DNA from: Cristatella mucedo
Taxonomy: Eukaryota > Bryozoa > Phylactolaemata > Cristatellidae
Assembly: GCA_009760855.2 (NCBI GenBank)
Contig: WPIO01000051.1
Span: 552,001-616,000, forward strand
Reading direction: 5' to 3'
Length of the DNA stretch: 64,000 nt
Part shown: in pieces, positions 29,016 to 39,542 of the stretch
How positions within the stretch are numbered: the first letter of the stretch is position 1
How the letters are laid out: the number at the start of each line of letters is the position of its first letter
The notes under the pieces: model-generated
The model's database searches: none
Told to the model about the DNA's origin: nothing
Seen by the model: only the letters and a program-made list of their open reading frames with translations
Translations under genes and position numbers: made by a program

Positions 29016-31930
29016 GTTAGTTTTTATCTCATTTAATCTTGATTAGATTTCACTTGTGGACGTCGTTTCGGTACGGTCTCACTATAAAATGTGCATTACA
29101 CGCTTCCCCATTCTCTGACCCTACTTTTTGTCGTACATTTTCGCAGAGTCGCATCTCTGTAAAACTTTTGGCGAATCACCTTCCGACAAGTTATTCTGCT
29201 TTCCTCCAGGTCCATTACAATTACAATTACAAAGCGTAGATTAAACAGAAAACTAATATTGCAGTAGCCTTAGTGTCCGAATCGCAGCTCTAGGAGTAAA
29301 ACAAAAATTAGACGGATCAAGTAGAAAGTTATAATACAAACATAAATGTAAGCTATTTGTAAGACATGTTTTGGTACGTAGAATCTTCAGAAATACTGAA
29401 TAGATGTTTCGTGGAAGCCAGATACCGACTAATCTATGCTATTGACCCGTTTAAACAATTCCATGTACTATGAAAATAGTATGAAACCATAAAACCTGGC
29501 ATTCAATAAAGGTTGATCTCGGCGTCCTAATACAAGCAGCAGAATATTCACTTTACATTTGGTAGGTGGTAACTTCTTTCCCACCTAGATTCAAAATTGC
29601 AGTGCAAAGCTCGGGTTTGTACAATAACACCTTAGTTACGTAATTGAATTGCGTTTTAATTCAAAAAATGACTGGCTAATTTCACCAATAGTATTGATTG
29701 CAAGAGATTTTTTAGTTCTTCTTTAACCTTGAACGAACTTCCTCATAGAAAACATAGTTAATTGAAAATAAGTTTTTCATTTCTTAGCCAACCACACGAC
29801 CCCTTGTGACTTTTTTCCTTATGCAGCCAGGTGAAAAGAGTATGCACTGTAATGCACTAGAGGAGATTCAGCATTATGTCTTGTTAAAGAAGGAGATTTT
29901 TGGAAGTTTCTTAGCAGATCTGGATGGTATGCATAAGTAAAACATGCATGTACAGATTTCCTACTATATCTACCGCTTTAAAGACTAGTTTTGATCGCAA
30001 CCACCGTGTAGAATCAGTAGTATAATATTACATTTAAGACACCTGATGCATTGTTCATGTTAGCTAGCAACCGAATTTGAACTTCACGATTTTTGAAGGG
30101 ATTGATGCCTCAAGATTTTCATGGTTTTGGGTATCTCAAAATTAATAAAGCACTGTCATTTAAGATTGAGTGGCTAAATTTGACCTTAATATAAAGTAAA
30201 ATATCAATACATATTAAATTATAGTTGACCTTAATATAATAATCTATATTCCAGCAGAAATGGAAAGGCAAAACCTTTTATGTGAGCGTTGGTTGTGCTA
30301 TCATACAGCCTGATCAAGCGAAATACATAGCCAGTGACAAATGCCAGGAAAGAGATTCGCTTGTCTGAGCCAGCTATACAATTGTATTATTAGTATTGTT
30401 GTTGTAATAGTAGCCTCTGAACTGAATTAGGGTGCTGTGTTACAGCATGCGGCTACAGTAAATAATCACATCAGCTCAACCGCCAAGTTGGGCTGGTTCA
30501 TAAACTTTGCATTGTAAACGTCTGGATTTGTATAGATCAGCACGCCAAGCCAAACGGCTCAACATATATGTAACATCCCGCGTAAAGGACATTAACAAAG
30601 TATTTGCAGGTGTTTCTGCCTGACACCACGGAGCCCAAACTTATTTCAGGCCATGTTTGTAAATCATTAGGAAAATTTTCTCTCTATACCAGTCCTAATC
30701 TTATTGAACCTACTATGACAATTCCATTCCAAATAAACTTACCCTTAATGATTTAACTCAATTTCTATATAGGTTTGGTGACGATTTGGAAAATTGTTTA
30801 GGTACTTGTAAACTGTTACGCCCACTTAACCCTTTCTAGTTCAGCTAGCTGTGCAAAGCTTGTCATGCATATCGACCTGACATCTAACACACTCACGCAC
30901 AGAGCGCTAGAGGTTTTGCACTTACACCCAGGAAGCACTATTAGCACTACTAGCATCCCAAAAGCACTGCACATAATTGCACCACTTACCAAAGTTAATC
31001 ACTTCATCTAGCAACACGATTTGGCTTGCAGCTCACAGCCGTGCCTGAACCTGTCGCTGCTGATAGTGCAAAGCTGTTTCCTCGTTCATTCCACAAATTG
31101 ACCAGGTGATGCCCACGAGCTCACGCAGTAGATACCTCAATTTTGAATATATCGCTGAAGGAAAAAATTACCATGTGCTTCAGGTTGTGCTCTACGACGA
31201 TCCCCAACAAATTGCGAAAAAAAAATCTCAGTGTACCGCTCAACATCGGTTCCGATCGTAGCAGATTCAATCAAGTTTATCTAAAAAAGTACCTATTTAC
31301 TGTGTCAATGACAGCCAATTTACTAAAGCTACTCAAACAGGGCTTTGGTCACAATCGCTTCACGCGAGCAAATCCTTTTTATTCAAGCAAGTTTGAAACA
31401 TTTAATATTAGGCGTTTCTGTCCATTTTTTTTACATTCTTAGCATCCATCGTATCCCAGTCTAATCGCTCGTGGTTACGTATGTTAGAATTGCAAGTGAA
31501 GCATGTAGTTCTACTCGAGGATGACAATCCCTCTCCGAGGCACCACATATGTATGAACAAAATTGGATTTTATTCTAGGAAAACTAAACTTACGATTGAA
31601 CTAAGTACTAAACGGTAGATTATTAAGAAACAGTGCTTTTTCAAACACGAGCATATTAATTTTCTGAACTGTATTGAAGCTGAACGTGCTTACAGCAGAT
31701 TACTCTGTAGATCTAGCCCGATTCTGATTGATACATTTGATGAAATTACATCGTACTTGTAAGGCTAGCTACATTACTATGGCTGCAGTTACATAATAAA
31801 TATTTGAAGCAGTTTCTAGCTATGAGCAATCTTAGCTATTGTTAAATGATAGGCTTTTGCCAGCTGAGAGACCGAAGCCCTGCCGCCAGTACGATACCCA
31901 GGCACTGCTTGCATACACACAGTAGCGTGT
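29016..31930. other. Intergenic, nothing recognised over 2.9 kb
   Basis: AT-rich. The longest open frame (31143-31442, 99 codons) has no family features. No splice-bounded exon was convincing. Confidence 0.5.
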
Positions 31931-31933
31931 ATT

Positions 31934-31995
31934 AGCGTGTGGTTCATAATAATAATGTACTTATTCAAGTACATTATTTTTATGAACCACACGCT
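31934..31995. repeat. Near-perfect hairpin, 29-base arms and 4-base loop
   Basis: The left arm 31934-31962 (AGCGTGTGGTTCATAATAAT..) is the reverse complement of 31967-31995 with one mismatch. The loop is ATTC. It could be a pre-miRNA-like hairpin, a foldback element, or a palindrome made by templated repair at a LINE 5' junction, since LINE sequence starts directly after it. Confidence 0.88.
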
Positions 31996-33775
31996 CCCTG
32001 ATTCGATAGTACTCATCCAACCCCTTTGAAATATGCTCCTTTATTACTGGCTGCATCTCAATGTCAATGTTTATGCAGTTCACTGGTGATCTTGTCCTGA
32101 AGTTCATATGCCAATCGAAGGAGACTATAAGTCCTTTGGACCATATTCCCAATGTCCTGCTCCCACACTGCATTGATCTGCTTCTGCCGAGCAAAAATAA
32201 CATCATTAATATGTCATTAACCTCAGGTCACGGCCCAGCACCTTTAAAAAAGCTGTAGTCAGGCCACTTCTCAAGAAAAAGACAATAGAGTAAGAGAACT
32301 TGACCAACTACTGCCCAGACTCCCTTCTGCCATTCCTATCAAAGCCACAGGAACGAGTCGTGGCAGAGCAGCTGAACTCATATATTGAACCTCAAACTTT
32401 CCTAGAAACTTCCAGCCGGGCTTTAGAGCTAATCACTCCAGAGAATCAGCATTGCTTCGAGTGTACAACAACCTACTTAAGAATGCAGACATGGGTAAAG
32501 TATCCCTGCTTATTTTTCTTGATATTTCGGCAGCTTTTGATACTATCAATCACCAAGTTCTTATAGAGTGCCTCTCATCTCGTCTGAGCATCACCGGCGC
32601 TGCTCTGCAATGGTTCAGGTTATATCTGAATGGGAGACTCTAGAGTACTGACGTGAACTGACAAAGATCATCCGAGTTACCACTGAAATATGGGTTACCT
32701 CTGGGCTCCGTGCTAGGTCCGGTTCTTTTCACGGTTTGTATTCTCCCTCTTGCTGATGTGATTGACAAGCACAATCTAGGCTTTCACTTCTATGCGGATG
32801 ACACTCGGTTGTATCTTTCGTTTGTCCTCTCCCAGCCTTCGAGAACCTCGAATTCTCCCAACTAACTTGTTGCATGTATTCATGACATTCGCACCCGGAT
32901 GGCAGCACATTTTTTTAAATTAAAGGATGATAAAACTAACTTACTATTTATGGGCAAACCAAGTGTGGTTCAGAAATTAGAAAGGCAGACACTCAAAATC
33001 GGCTCAGCCAAAATAGCTCCTGTTGAATATGCACGAAATCCAAGTGTCATGTTCCAAAGTGACCTTTCGTTAAACGACCACGTCAGCTCCACAGTCAATT
33101 CTGCCCACTTTCAGCTACATAAAATTGCACAACTTTTCGCTTGGTTAGATAAGGATACCGAATCCAAATTGGTCCGAGCATTTGTGACATCCCGTCTTGA
33201 CTTGCTTGCTAGCCTACCGGCATTGCAATCAGGCACTTACAGCTGGTGCAAAACTCTGCAGTCAGGCTCGTCTGGCGTTAGCCCAGTAGCTACCACGTTT
33301 GAACACTTCTCGCCGACCTGCATTTGCTCCTAGTAAAGCAACGGATCAAATTCAAGGTTTTGTCGCGTATTTTGAGGTCCCTTCTTTCTTTGGCTTCAGC
33401 CTCCTTATCAGATCTACTCCCCCACCAGACCAAGCATCGTATGCAATGCTTTTTGGAATCTAATTGTTCACCTATACCTCTCAAAAACCTCAAATGCTTT
33501 GGAGACCGTGCATTTAGCTCGTGTGCTTCTAAAGCGTGGAATCAGTCTCGGCTTGTGTCACGACATCCCATGACTTGATAGCATGTAAAAGAACTTAGAA
33601 ACGCACCTATGCACCTATGTCATCCCTAACCGTGTTATTCGAGTTGTTTATCATGCAGGAACTTCCCACAATTCGATCGTATTTTCTTTGCAGCAAATAC
33701 AAAACTGTCCAGAAAGAGATTGAGTTCTCTGAGCGCGCCTAACCAAGTGTATTATTTTTATTAACATTATTACAA
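31996..33775 (+). mobile_element. CR1/L2-like LINE with near-complete RT domain (degenerate)
   Basis: The longest copy here. It has SKETISPLDHIPN at about 32118, LTSGHGPAPLKK, a NYCPDSLLPFLSK block at 32306, LLIFLDISAAFDTINHQVL (first catalytic Asp) at 32505, [15 protein letters not shown] (YADD box) at about 32780, KDDKTNLLFMGKPS and the C-terminal blocks. The tail is ATTATTTTTATTAACATTATT at 33750-33770. It carries several stops and frameshifts. Confidence 0.92.
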
Positions 33776-33782
33776 TAATCTA

Positions 33783-34345
33783 GCCGAGACAGACCTAATA
33801 AGCTAGTTTAATTCTTGGCAAGCCACAGTGGAAGACAGCTCCTAATCTTAGATAGGGATCGGACGTGACGGCTAACTTTAGATGCAGTCTTCTGAATTAG
33901 GCTTTTGAATTTCAGGTAGTTGTTGTCGAAAACAACGCCTACATTTTAAGCACGTAGTGATGATTGCAGTACAGCATCACCTATTGGAAGAGCAAAGCCT
34001 ACTAATCCAGTCACGTGTTTAGGGTGTCCTGTTAGCAGCACTTCGGTTTTATTTTCGTTTTTAATCGAGAATCGATGCCAACATCCAGGAATAAATGTTG
34101 GCAAGGCAAGCATTCAGTTTTAATCAGTTGCTGCAGCTGATTCTAACGGTTTGAATAACATATACAGCTGAGTATCATCAGCATACAATTGATATCCTAA
34201 TCTACGGCCGTAATCACTTTTCCCAGAGCTTGAGTATCAATGGAGAACAGCAAGGGGCCGAGGACGGACCCGTGAGGGACTCCATAGGTAACTTGTCTGG
34301 TGGATGAGACCAGACCCCCAGAAAATAGAATGACTAGAAAGTCTT
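33783..34345 (-). mobile_element. LINE RT fragment of another lineage
   Basis: Minus strand from about 34200: YQLYADDTQLYMLFKPLESA (YADD box), then NENKTEVLLTGHPKH, VGVVFDNNYLKFKSLIQKTA and RSLSKIRSCLP. The order matches CR1/L2-type RT, but the residues differ from the main family. It starts beside the tail of the preceding plus-strand LINE. Confidence 0.75.
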
Positions 34346-34829
34346 AGGACTTAATAATTCTGTATGCTGTGCTTTTCGCTCAGCAAAAAATTTACTTGCT
34401 CTTGTCTGCAAACATTTGAGATGGCGACACCGCCAGCGAATAAACAAGCTGCCGCGAAGAGACCATAGTTACAATGGACTGCCAAGCAGTAAAATGGCAT
34501 GACAGAACCGGCCCGGATTGTTTGCATCATCGTCGTTGGATTGCAATGTGGGCTACCCTATGAGAATTTATTCTAGACCCTCTTTTTCTTATTCAGCATG
34601 AGCCTTATAATTAGGTATGCGGGTAAGTCACGAAATAAACTTCTTGGTATCTACGTCTCGGATTTTCCTTTCAGTAGTCGTGCCGTTACCGAGGAGCCCC
34701 CGTGATAGATACCCTGAGTGTGGCATTGCAGTTCTAGATCACTGAAAGCGGAACACCTTTCTGCCCTAAAGTAACGTAAGTAAACTTTCCTTCAATCTTT
34801 AAAGACATTCAACACCTGGTTGACATACG
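34346..34829. other. Intergenic, nothing recognised
   Basis: No coding signal or known repeat seen. Confidence 0.45.
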
Positions 34830-35178
34830 GTGCCTAAAATATTGCAGCCATGCTTAGCGTATATGATTGCTTGGCAAAATGAATCGGACCCACCAGCACG
34901 AGCCCACGTACTCAGGAAAATTGTCTAGCTTCCAGAAATCCTTCTTCGTGAGAAATCCTATGCCAGTCTGCTAAGCTCGCTTACCCGTGCTGGCCAAAAG
35001 CTATATATAACAAATTTGGGCAGCAGCATAGCCGGCTGCTGCTAGAAAACTATTAGTGAACTTCGTGCACAGGTAAAATCTCAAAAGACGCCATTCTGTA
35101 TAGCGTTCGGATCTGCTTTACCGTCGTCTGAGCGCATCCTTATATATTTATGCTATACTTGTAGCCAGTGCTCAGCAG
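34830..35178 (+). promoter_or_regulatory. Second copy of the secreted-protein gene promoter and 5' UTR
   Basis: Runs in parallel with about 46805-47121: CGTATATGATTGCTTGGCAA, GACCCACCAGCACGAGCCCA, the TATA element CTATATATAACA (35001-35012), GCAGCATAGCCGGCTGCTGC, the donor CGTGCACAG|GTAAAATC (35072/35073) and the acceptor region ACTTGTAGCCAGTG. Similarity stops at CAGCAG (35178), exactly where the coding exon would follow; LTR-like sequence takes over there. So the coding exon is missing from this copy. Confidence 0.75.
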
Positions 35179-35195
35179 ATCTTTGGATTATGGGG

Positions 35196-35372
35196 TGTTG
35201 CGATCTATGAGAGTGGTAGATAAGTAGCGGGCGGCAAAGGCCCAAGAGGGAGTTTGAGGACGCAGGTCGTACAGTCGCATACTGGCCCGCAGCCGGGTCC
35301 GTTTGAGTAAACGTCTTTGAGCCCGCTTCAGTGATACGTGTGGTTTCGCGCACCTGCCGCATAGAAATGTCA
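35196..35372 (+). repeat. 5' LTR-like direct repeat
   Basis: Starts TGTTGCGATC and ends GAAATGTCA (TG..CA ends). Contains GTGGTAGATAAGTAGCG (mutated TATA), CAAAGGCCCAAGAGGGA and GAGTAAACGTCTTTGAGCCC (mutated AATAAA). Pairs with 37062-37239. Confidence 0.7.
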
Positions 35373-35412
35373 AACTACTTCGGCAGAAGCAGAAGAGAAG
35401 CCCGCGCCAGAA

Positions 35413-35943
35413 ATGATGCTGGAGTACTAATACGTCGGGGACGACTTCGTAAGCTTGCTGCTTGACGAGGAAAGAAGGCTAAACGAAAGAGGTGTGGATC
35501 CAGCTTTGTGGCTAATTCTCGAGTTTATATTGCTGGCAGGCGGTGCATTACCGCTCGCTGCGATCCTTCCTGACTCAGTGCAAGAGGACTACGCTCAGCT
35601 GTGTGCGACACTTGTGAAAATGTTGGCAAGCCCTAAAAGTGAGGAGAGGCTTCAATGGTCGGACTTGCAGAGTGCCAGGTGAGCGGAGGCGATAGCTCAG
35701 AAGCAGCTGGAGGTAGACGCCGGCAAAGCGTGGCTGCTGTGCTCGGATTTTGTTAACGCTGGTCGGAATGAGTGGGCCAAAAAGAGCGACCGGAAGCGGC
35801 TGCAGCAATCGTCAACAGTCAACAACCAGGCGGCAAAGGCAGAGCTAGCAAAGACGCCGGTGGAGCCCGTAGAGGCGGAGGCAAAGACAGCTGCAGAGCC
35901 CGCAGAGGCGGCGTCCGTGACGGAAGGAGGAAGCAATCTGTAG
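35413..35943 (+). pseudogene. Broken element ORF, N-terminal part
   Basis: One reading frame runs from ATG 35413 to TAG 35941 with only two internal stops: TAA 35428-35430 and TGA 35680-35682. It includes YVGDDFVSLLLDEERRLNER, DPALWLILEFILLAGGALPL (hydrophobic), VQEDYAQLCATLVKML and, after the TGA, AEAIAQKQLEVDAGKAWLL, then an Ala/Glu/Pro-rich linker. No family is recognised; a gag-like or accessory protein is an inference from position. Confidence 0.5.
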
Positions 35944-35964
35944 AGCGAATGCAGCGTCCGGCAG

Positions 35965-36285
35965 AGCGACGGCTCTGTCTGCAAGAGAGGTTGCTGTGTC
36001 TGCCAGAGAGGAGGCTCTGTCGGTCAGAGAGAAGGCTTTGTCTGCCAGAGAGGTGGCTGTGTCTGCCAGAGAAGAGGCTGTGTCTGCAAGAGAGGAGACT
36101 CTCTCTGCCGGAGAAGAGACTGAGTCTGCCAGCGAGGTGGCTGTTTTTGCCAGAGAGAAGGCTCGGTCTGCCAGAGAAGAGGCTGTGTCTGCCAGAGAGG
36201 AGACTCTCTGGCAGAGAGGAGACTGTGTCTAACAGAGATGAGGTTCTGTCTGCAAGAGAGGTGGCGTGGCTGGGAAAGCACTGGT
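35965..36285 (+). repeat. 21-bp tandem array encoding seven-residue repeats
   Basis: About 12-15 units of the type GCTGTGTCTGCCAGAGAGGAG. In the frame used by 35996-36232 each unit encodes AVSAREE or close variants (ALSAREV, ALSVREK, AVFAREK, TLSAGEE). Because 21 is a multiple of 3, all six frames stay open, so the many overlapping ORFs are expected. The seven-residue period with Ala at two positions suggests an Ala-coil type coiled coil. The preceding ORF is in another frame, so a frameshift separates them. Confidence 0.9.
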
Positions 36286-36380
36286 AGAGAGCGAGAAAGC
36301 ACGGTAGCCGGCGAGTTGGCACTAAATGCTTCGGAAACGATGGCGGCGAAGGAGCGAAGCGTTAGCGTCGGCGGAAGTGC

Positions 36381-36919
36381 GTGGTGCGCCCGCTATGGAA
36401 GCAGACTAGAAGCTCGCCCGGAATGTCACACGAGATGCTCGACGAGTGGTCGGAGGCGAAGACCAATGAGTGGCAGCAACAGACGGTGGCTCGCATTGTG
36501 GTCACCTCGGTTTTCGAACAGCAGGTGGCGGAGACTTGCGGAGGACCAGCAGAAGACGTGAGCGAGGCGCCCGTCAAGGAGGCGCGACAGGCGGAGGCCG
36601 AGAGACCAAAGTCAATAGCTCAGGAGTGCCAATGGAGTGGCTAGAGGCGGCCGTACAGGAGCTGAGGCTCAAAGCATCTGATTCACGGGCGACGCGCGAG
36701 GCGACACCGTTTGAAGTCCAGAAGACAGCGGCCGGCGTGAGCACAAATTCCCGGAAGCCCCAGGCTGTGGCAGAGACTGGTCCCGCATTGAAGACTGGTG
36801 GTGCGGCGGAAAGCTCTATGGCTCGGCGATCCGGCAAAGCCCCTGCCATACGTACCCGGCAAGTTACTAAAGGCCGTGCTTTCATTTTCCTCCGCCAGGT
36901 GCCGTTACCTAGTCTCGCT
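36381..36919 (+). pseudogene. Broken element ORF, C-terminal part
   Basis: Frame at 36381-36644 reads MLDEWSEAKTNEWQQQTVAR and VVTSVFEQQVAETCGG, then an Ala/Glu/Lys-rich stretch. A shifted frame continues from about 36630 with EWLEAAVQELRLKASDSRAT and TPFEVQKTAAG up to stop 36920. Rich in Ala, Glu, Arg and Gln and probably helical. No catalytic motif seen. Confidence 0.4.
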
Positions 36920-37061
36920 TGAGAAGAGAAGCCAGTTCAGGGCGGCACGTATTATTATTGAGCTGTTGTAATGCCCTGCTTGGTTGCTGTCCTCTTTGAT
37001 CTTTAGACTAAAGGGAAATGTGGTTATTTTGAGATTACGACACTGTCTTTGGATAATGTGT

Positions 37062-37239
37062 TGTTGCGTTTTACGACAGTGGTATATAAGTAACGTGCAG
37101 CAAAGGCCCAAGAGGGATTTTGAAGACGCCAGGTGGGAAGTTTCGTATTTGCCCGCTGCGGCGTCCGTATGAATAAACGTATTTCAGCCCGCTTCGGTGT
37201 TCTGTGTGGTTTCGTGTACTTGCCGCTTGGAGAATGTCA
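37062..37239 (+). repeat. 3' LTR-like direct repeat
   Basis: Starts TGTTGCGTTT, ends GAATGTCA. Has GGTATATAAGTAACG (TATA box, 37081-37087) and GAATAAACG (polyadenylation-like, about 37170) about 85 bases apart. That order is what an LTR U3-R boundary would show. Confidence 0.7.
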
Positions 37240-37249
37240 GACTCAGTGG

Positions 37250-37889
37250 TCGCGTATGCAAAAAAGCAGGACATGTCCAGGTCGGAAGTAAGACTTCGTA
37301 TAGACCCGAGTTTACGTGGAACGGCCAGCCGAACATGTCAGCTTCGTAACGTCTAATTGTTTCTTTGAGCTTTCATAAGCTCAATAAAGGGAGTAAACGC
37401 TGAAGTAAAAGAGATTTGATATTTTAGAGTGGGCTTTTGCATCCATAGTTTGGCTGATGCTGTACTCGATGGCCATTGATGTAAATGCTAGTCCCAATCT
37501 CACAAGCCGCATAAATCCTTCTTTAATCACACCAATTTGGCCCGATTTAGTAGAAGCATGCTATACTCGGTGAATTGGCAAGATTCCGTACCGCCCAAAG
37601 ATCCGTCTTCTGCCCAGGCATCTGCATAACGTAGCAAGTAGGACTCGGCACCAATCTGCAGCTTGTTTGCCGGATAGTCGAACGGATAGCCTCTGCTTGA
37701 GTAGCATCTCCATCTCTAGTTCTATTCACTTGGGGGATCGCTAGTGTAATACTTATCGCTCACCCCATGTGCTCTCCATTTTCTGCTGGTTTCCAGTGGT
37801 GATTATACCCAGCAAGAGTAACCGTCTACAGGGAACGATCAATTGCGGCAATTATTATTGGTTATGCTACCGAGTTAACTCTAGTCGGA
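37250..37889. repeat. Block B, first copy of a 640-bp duplicated segment
   Basis: Matches 45290-45936 in the same orientation over its length: TTTACGTGGAACGGCCAGCC, TTTCTTTGAG(C/T)TTTCATAAGC, GGCCATTGATGTAAATGCTA, ATCTGCAGCTTGTT, AGCCTCTGCTTGA, CATCTCCATCTCTAGTTCTA and GCAATTATTATTGGTTATGC. Fragmentary minus-strand ORFs (MNRTRDGD..QAEA) recur in both copies, so it may be a decayed mobile-element piece. Confidence 0.8.
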
Positions 37890-37937
37890 ATTGCAGAATT
37901 GCAGAACTGCGGAATTGCAGAACTCTAGTCGGAATTA
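37885..37937 (+). repeat. Short tandem repeat of GGAATTGCAGAA-type units
   Basis: CTCTAGTCGGAATT(A/G)CAG occurs twice (37888 and 37923 region), with GAATTGCAGAACTGCG units between. The second block-B copy lacks this expansion. Confidence 0.7.
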
Positions 37938-39540
37938 CAGATTGAAATTGGCATCCTTGATCTAAAAGACGTAACACAGTCTAAATTACATAGCCTTGCT
38001 CGATATGGGTTAGCGTTCCAACTTTATGATTTCCACGAAAGTCTCTTCATTTTAAGAATTTAAATAGTCCAGACAGTGCTTTAGAAAGGTACTGTAGTGG
38101 CTAAATCGAATTTGCGTCGAAAGTTTTCAACTGCGTTTTTAAACAGTGATCACATTCTGGGTTTCAGTCACCAACCAGTTTTTAAATTCAAACTGTAAGC
38201 CTTCAGCACTAGCACTGAAATGGGTAAGATCAGATACTAAACCACCTCGTATCACACTAGTACCATTTATCCTTGGGTCTCACGCATCTTTTGCTATCGG
38301 GTTTTCTATGATATTTGTGATTTGTTAGCTTGGAATATGCTTATTGCTTACAATTGTTGATCTTATACAGCTGGAGCTATTCATGTTTTGTACAATCACA
38401 AAATAACTCAGTATATTCCCGACTAAAACGGGGAGTTGTCGACTCGTTGCCAGACTCAGTGTTTGCTCTTATGTAGCATGCAGCTTGTGTGTCGGCGTCT
38501 TGATTGAGCTCCAGCTAGCTGTTTTCTGACTGCATTTTCCGTGGGCGGCCCGTGCTGATGGTACGTGCCTCTACTCTGCAATCTCAGTTGGGCTATGGAT
38601 CGACAGTCACAGCATATACTGCCGAGGCTACCGACGACTGTGGTGCTGAAGAGCGACACGGGGGACCATTGCGAAATCAACCTCACCGCTCACTGCATGA
38701 TAAGTCGTTGGTAAACTCAGCGTAGTTCAACGTTACGGCTAAACTAACGTGTAACATATAGAGCTCGTAAAAAATGATGGTGGGTATTCCTGCACTGGTT
38801 GCAGACACGGTTAGCCTAATACAACTACAGATCTCTCAGTAATGGGCACGATAACACTTTTGGTAGAGTTTGGCATTTGGGCGACATCTGGGTATAACTT
38901 CTGATCATTATGTGGTTCAGACGTTCTTTGCAGCAAGAACTTAAGAAATACATTAGTTATCTTCCTTTTCCGGCAGCAATTTTTGAAGTCCTACAATTTT
39001 GCCGTTATTGCCAACAATAACCAGTTGTCCAAGCAATGAACTAGCGTTTGAGATGTCCTCTTGACACTCACTTTGTGTTACTACCTCAGAATGTCATCAC
39101 CGATTAGGGTTTTGATAATCCCACGTTTACCGCTTACTCCTAAACAAAATGATTTGAAGGAGAATTTTTGCAGAATTGCTTTCAAGGCTAAGAGTTGCTG
39201 TTTATCACAACTGCGACTTAACTATCTTAGTTATTGGCTACGGCGATGCACGGACCTGGCATCCTTCTACAGAACTATGCTGCCACACGGCCTGTCACTT
39301 ATGCTGTACGCTACGTGTTCTACACCTCAAGAATAACGTCCGCAGATATATATAGCCGTTACGGTAGGGATGACAGAATAAAGAAGGCAGAAAGTTCTGG
39401 ACCCCATGTTCAAAAAATTGAGCCTGCTAAAGACTCAAAGCGATCTCTAATTAAAAGAGAGATTGAAGAAATTATTATTAAAGATAAAATGCTTACCATT
39501 TCTTGAAATACTACAGCTCAGATTTGGTATGATTTATCCA
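37938..39540. other. Intergenic, no gene recognised
   Basis: Short ORFs only (up to 91 codons). A mildly GC-richer stretch at 38440-38700 has no recognisable product. Confidence 0.45.
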
Positions 39541-39542
39541 GT

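Larger units (their letters stand above)
35179..37239 (+). mobile_element. LTR-like non-autonomous element with heptad-repeat coding region
   Basis: Two direct repeats (35196-35372 and 37062-37239) flank 1.69 kb with no RT, integrase or protease signature. The similarity also includes a few bases before each repeat (TCTTTGGATTATG / TCTTTGGATAATG), so the true ends are uncertain. AAAGGGAAATG at 37012-37022 resembles a polypurine tract and would place the 3' LTR start nearer 37021. No primer-binding site or clear target duplication was identified. The inside is GC-richer than its surroundings and carries the broken frame described below. Confidence 0.55.

Noticed and set aside
31143..31442. 99-codon ORF as a gene
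   Set aside because: Low-complexity Lys/Asn/Phe composition typical of AT-rich non-coding DNA.
31951..31990. CRISPR-like or other prokaryotic repeat system
   Set aside because: No spaced direct repeats; the window is clearly eukaryotic. The inverted repeat is a single hairpin.
34830..35178. Interpreting block A as the U3/R part of a long LTR
   Set aside because: Its counterpart at 46805 is followed by a signal-peptide exon and not by retroelement sequence, and it has no copy at the 3' end of the element.
35819..36322. 167-171 codon ORFs on both strands at the 21-bp array
   Set aside because: Frames opened by the repeat period; only the AVSAREE frame has a regular chemical pattern and a plausible link to the flanking frame.
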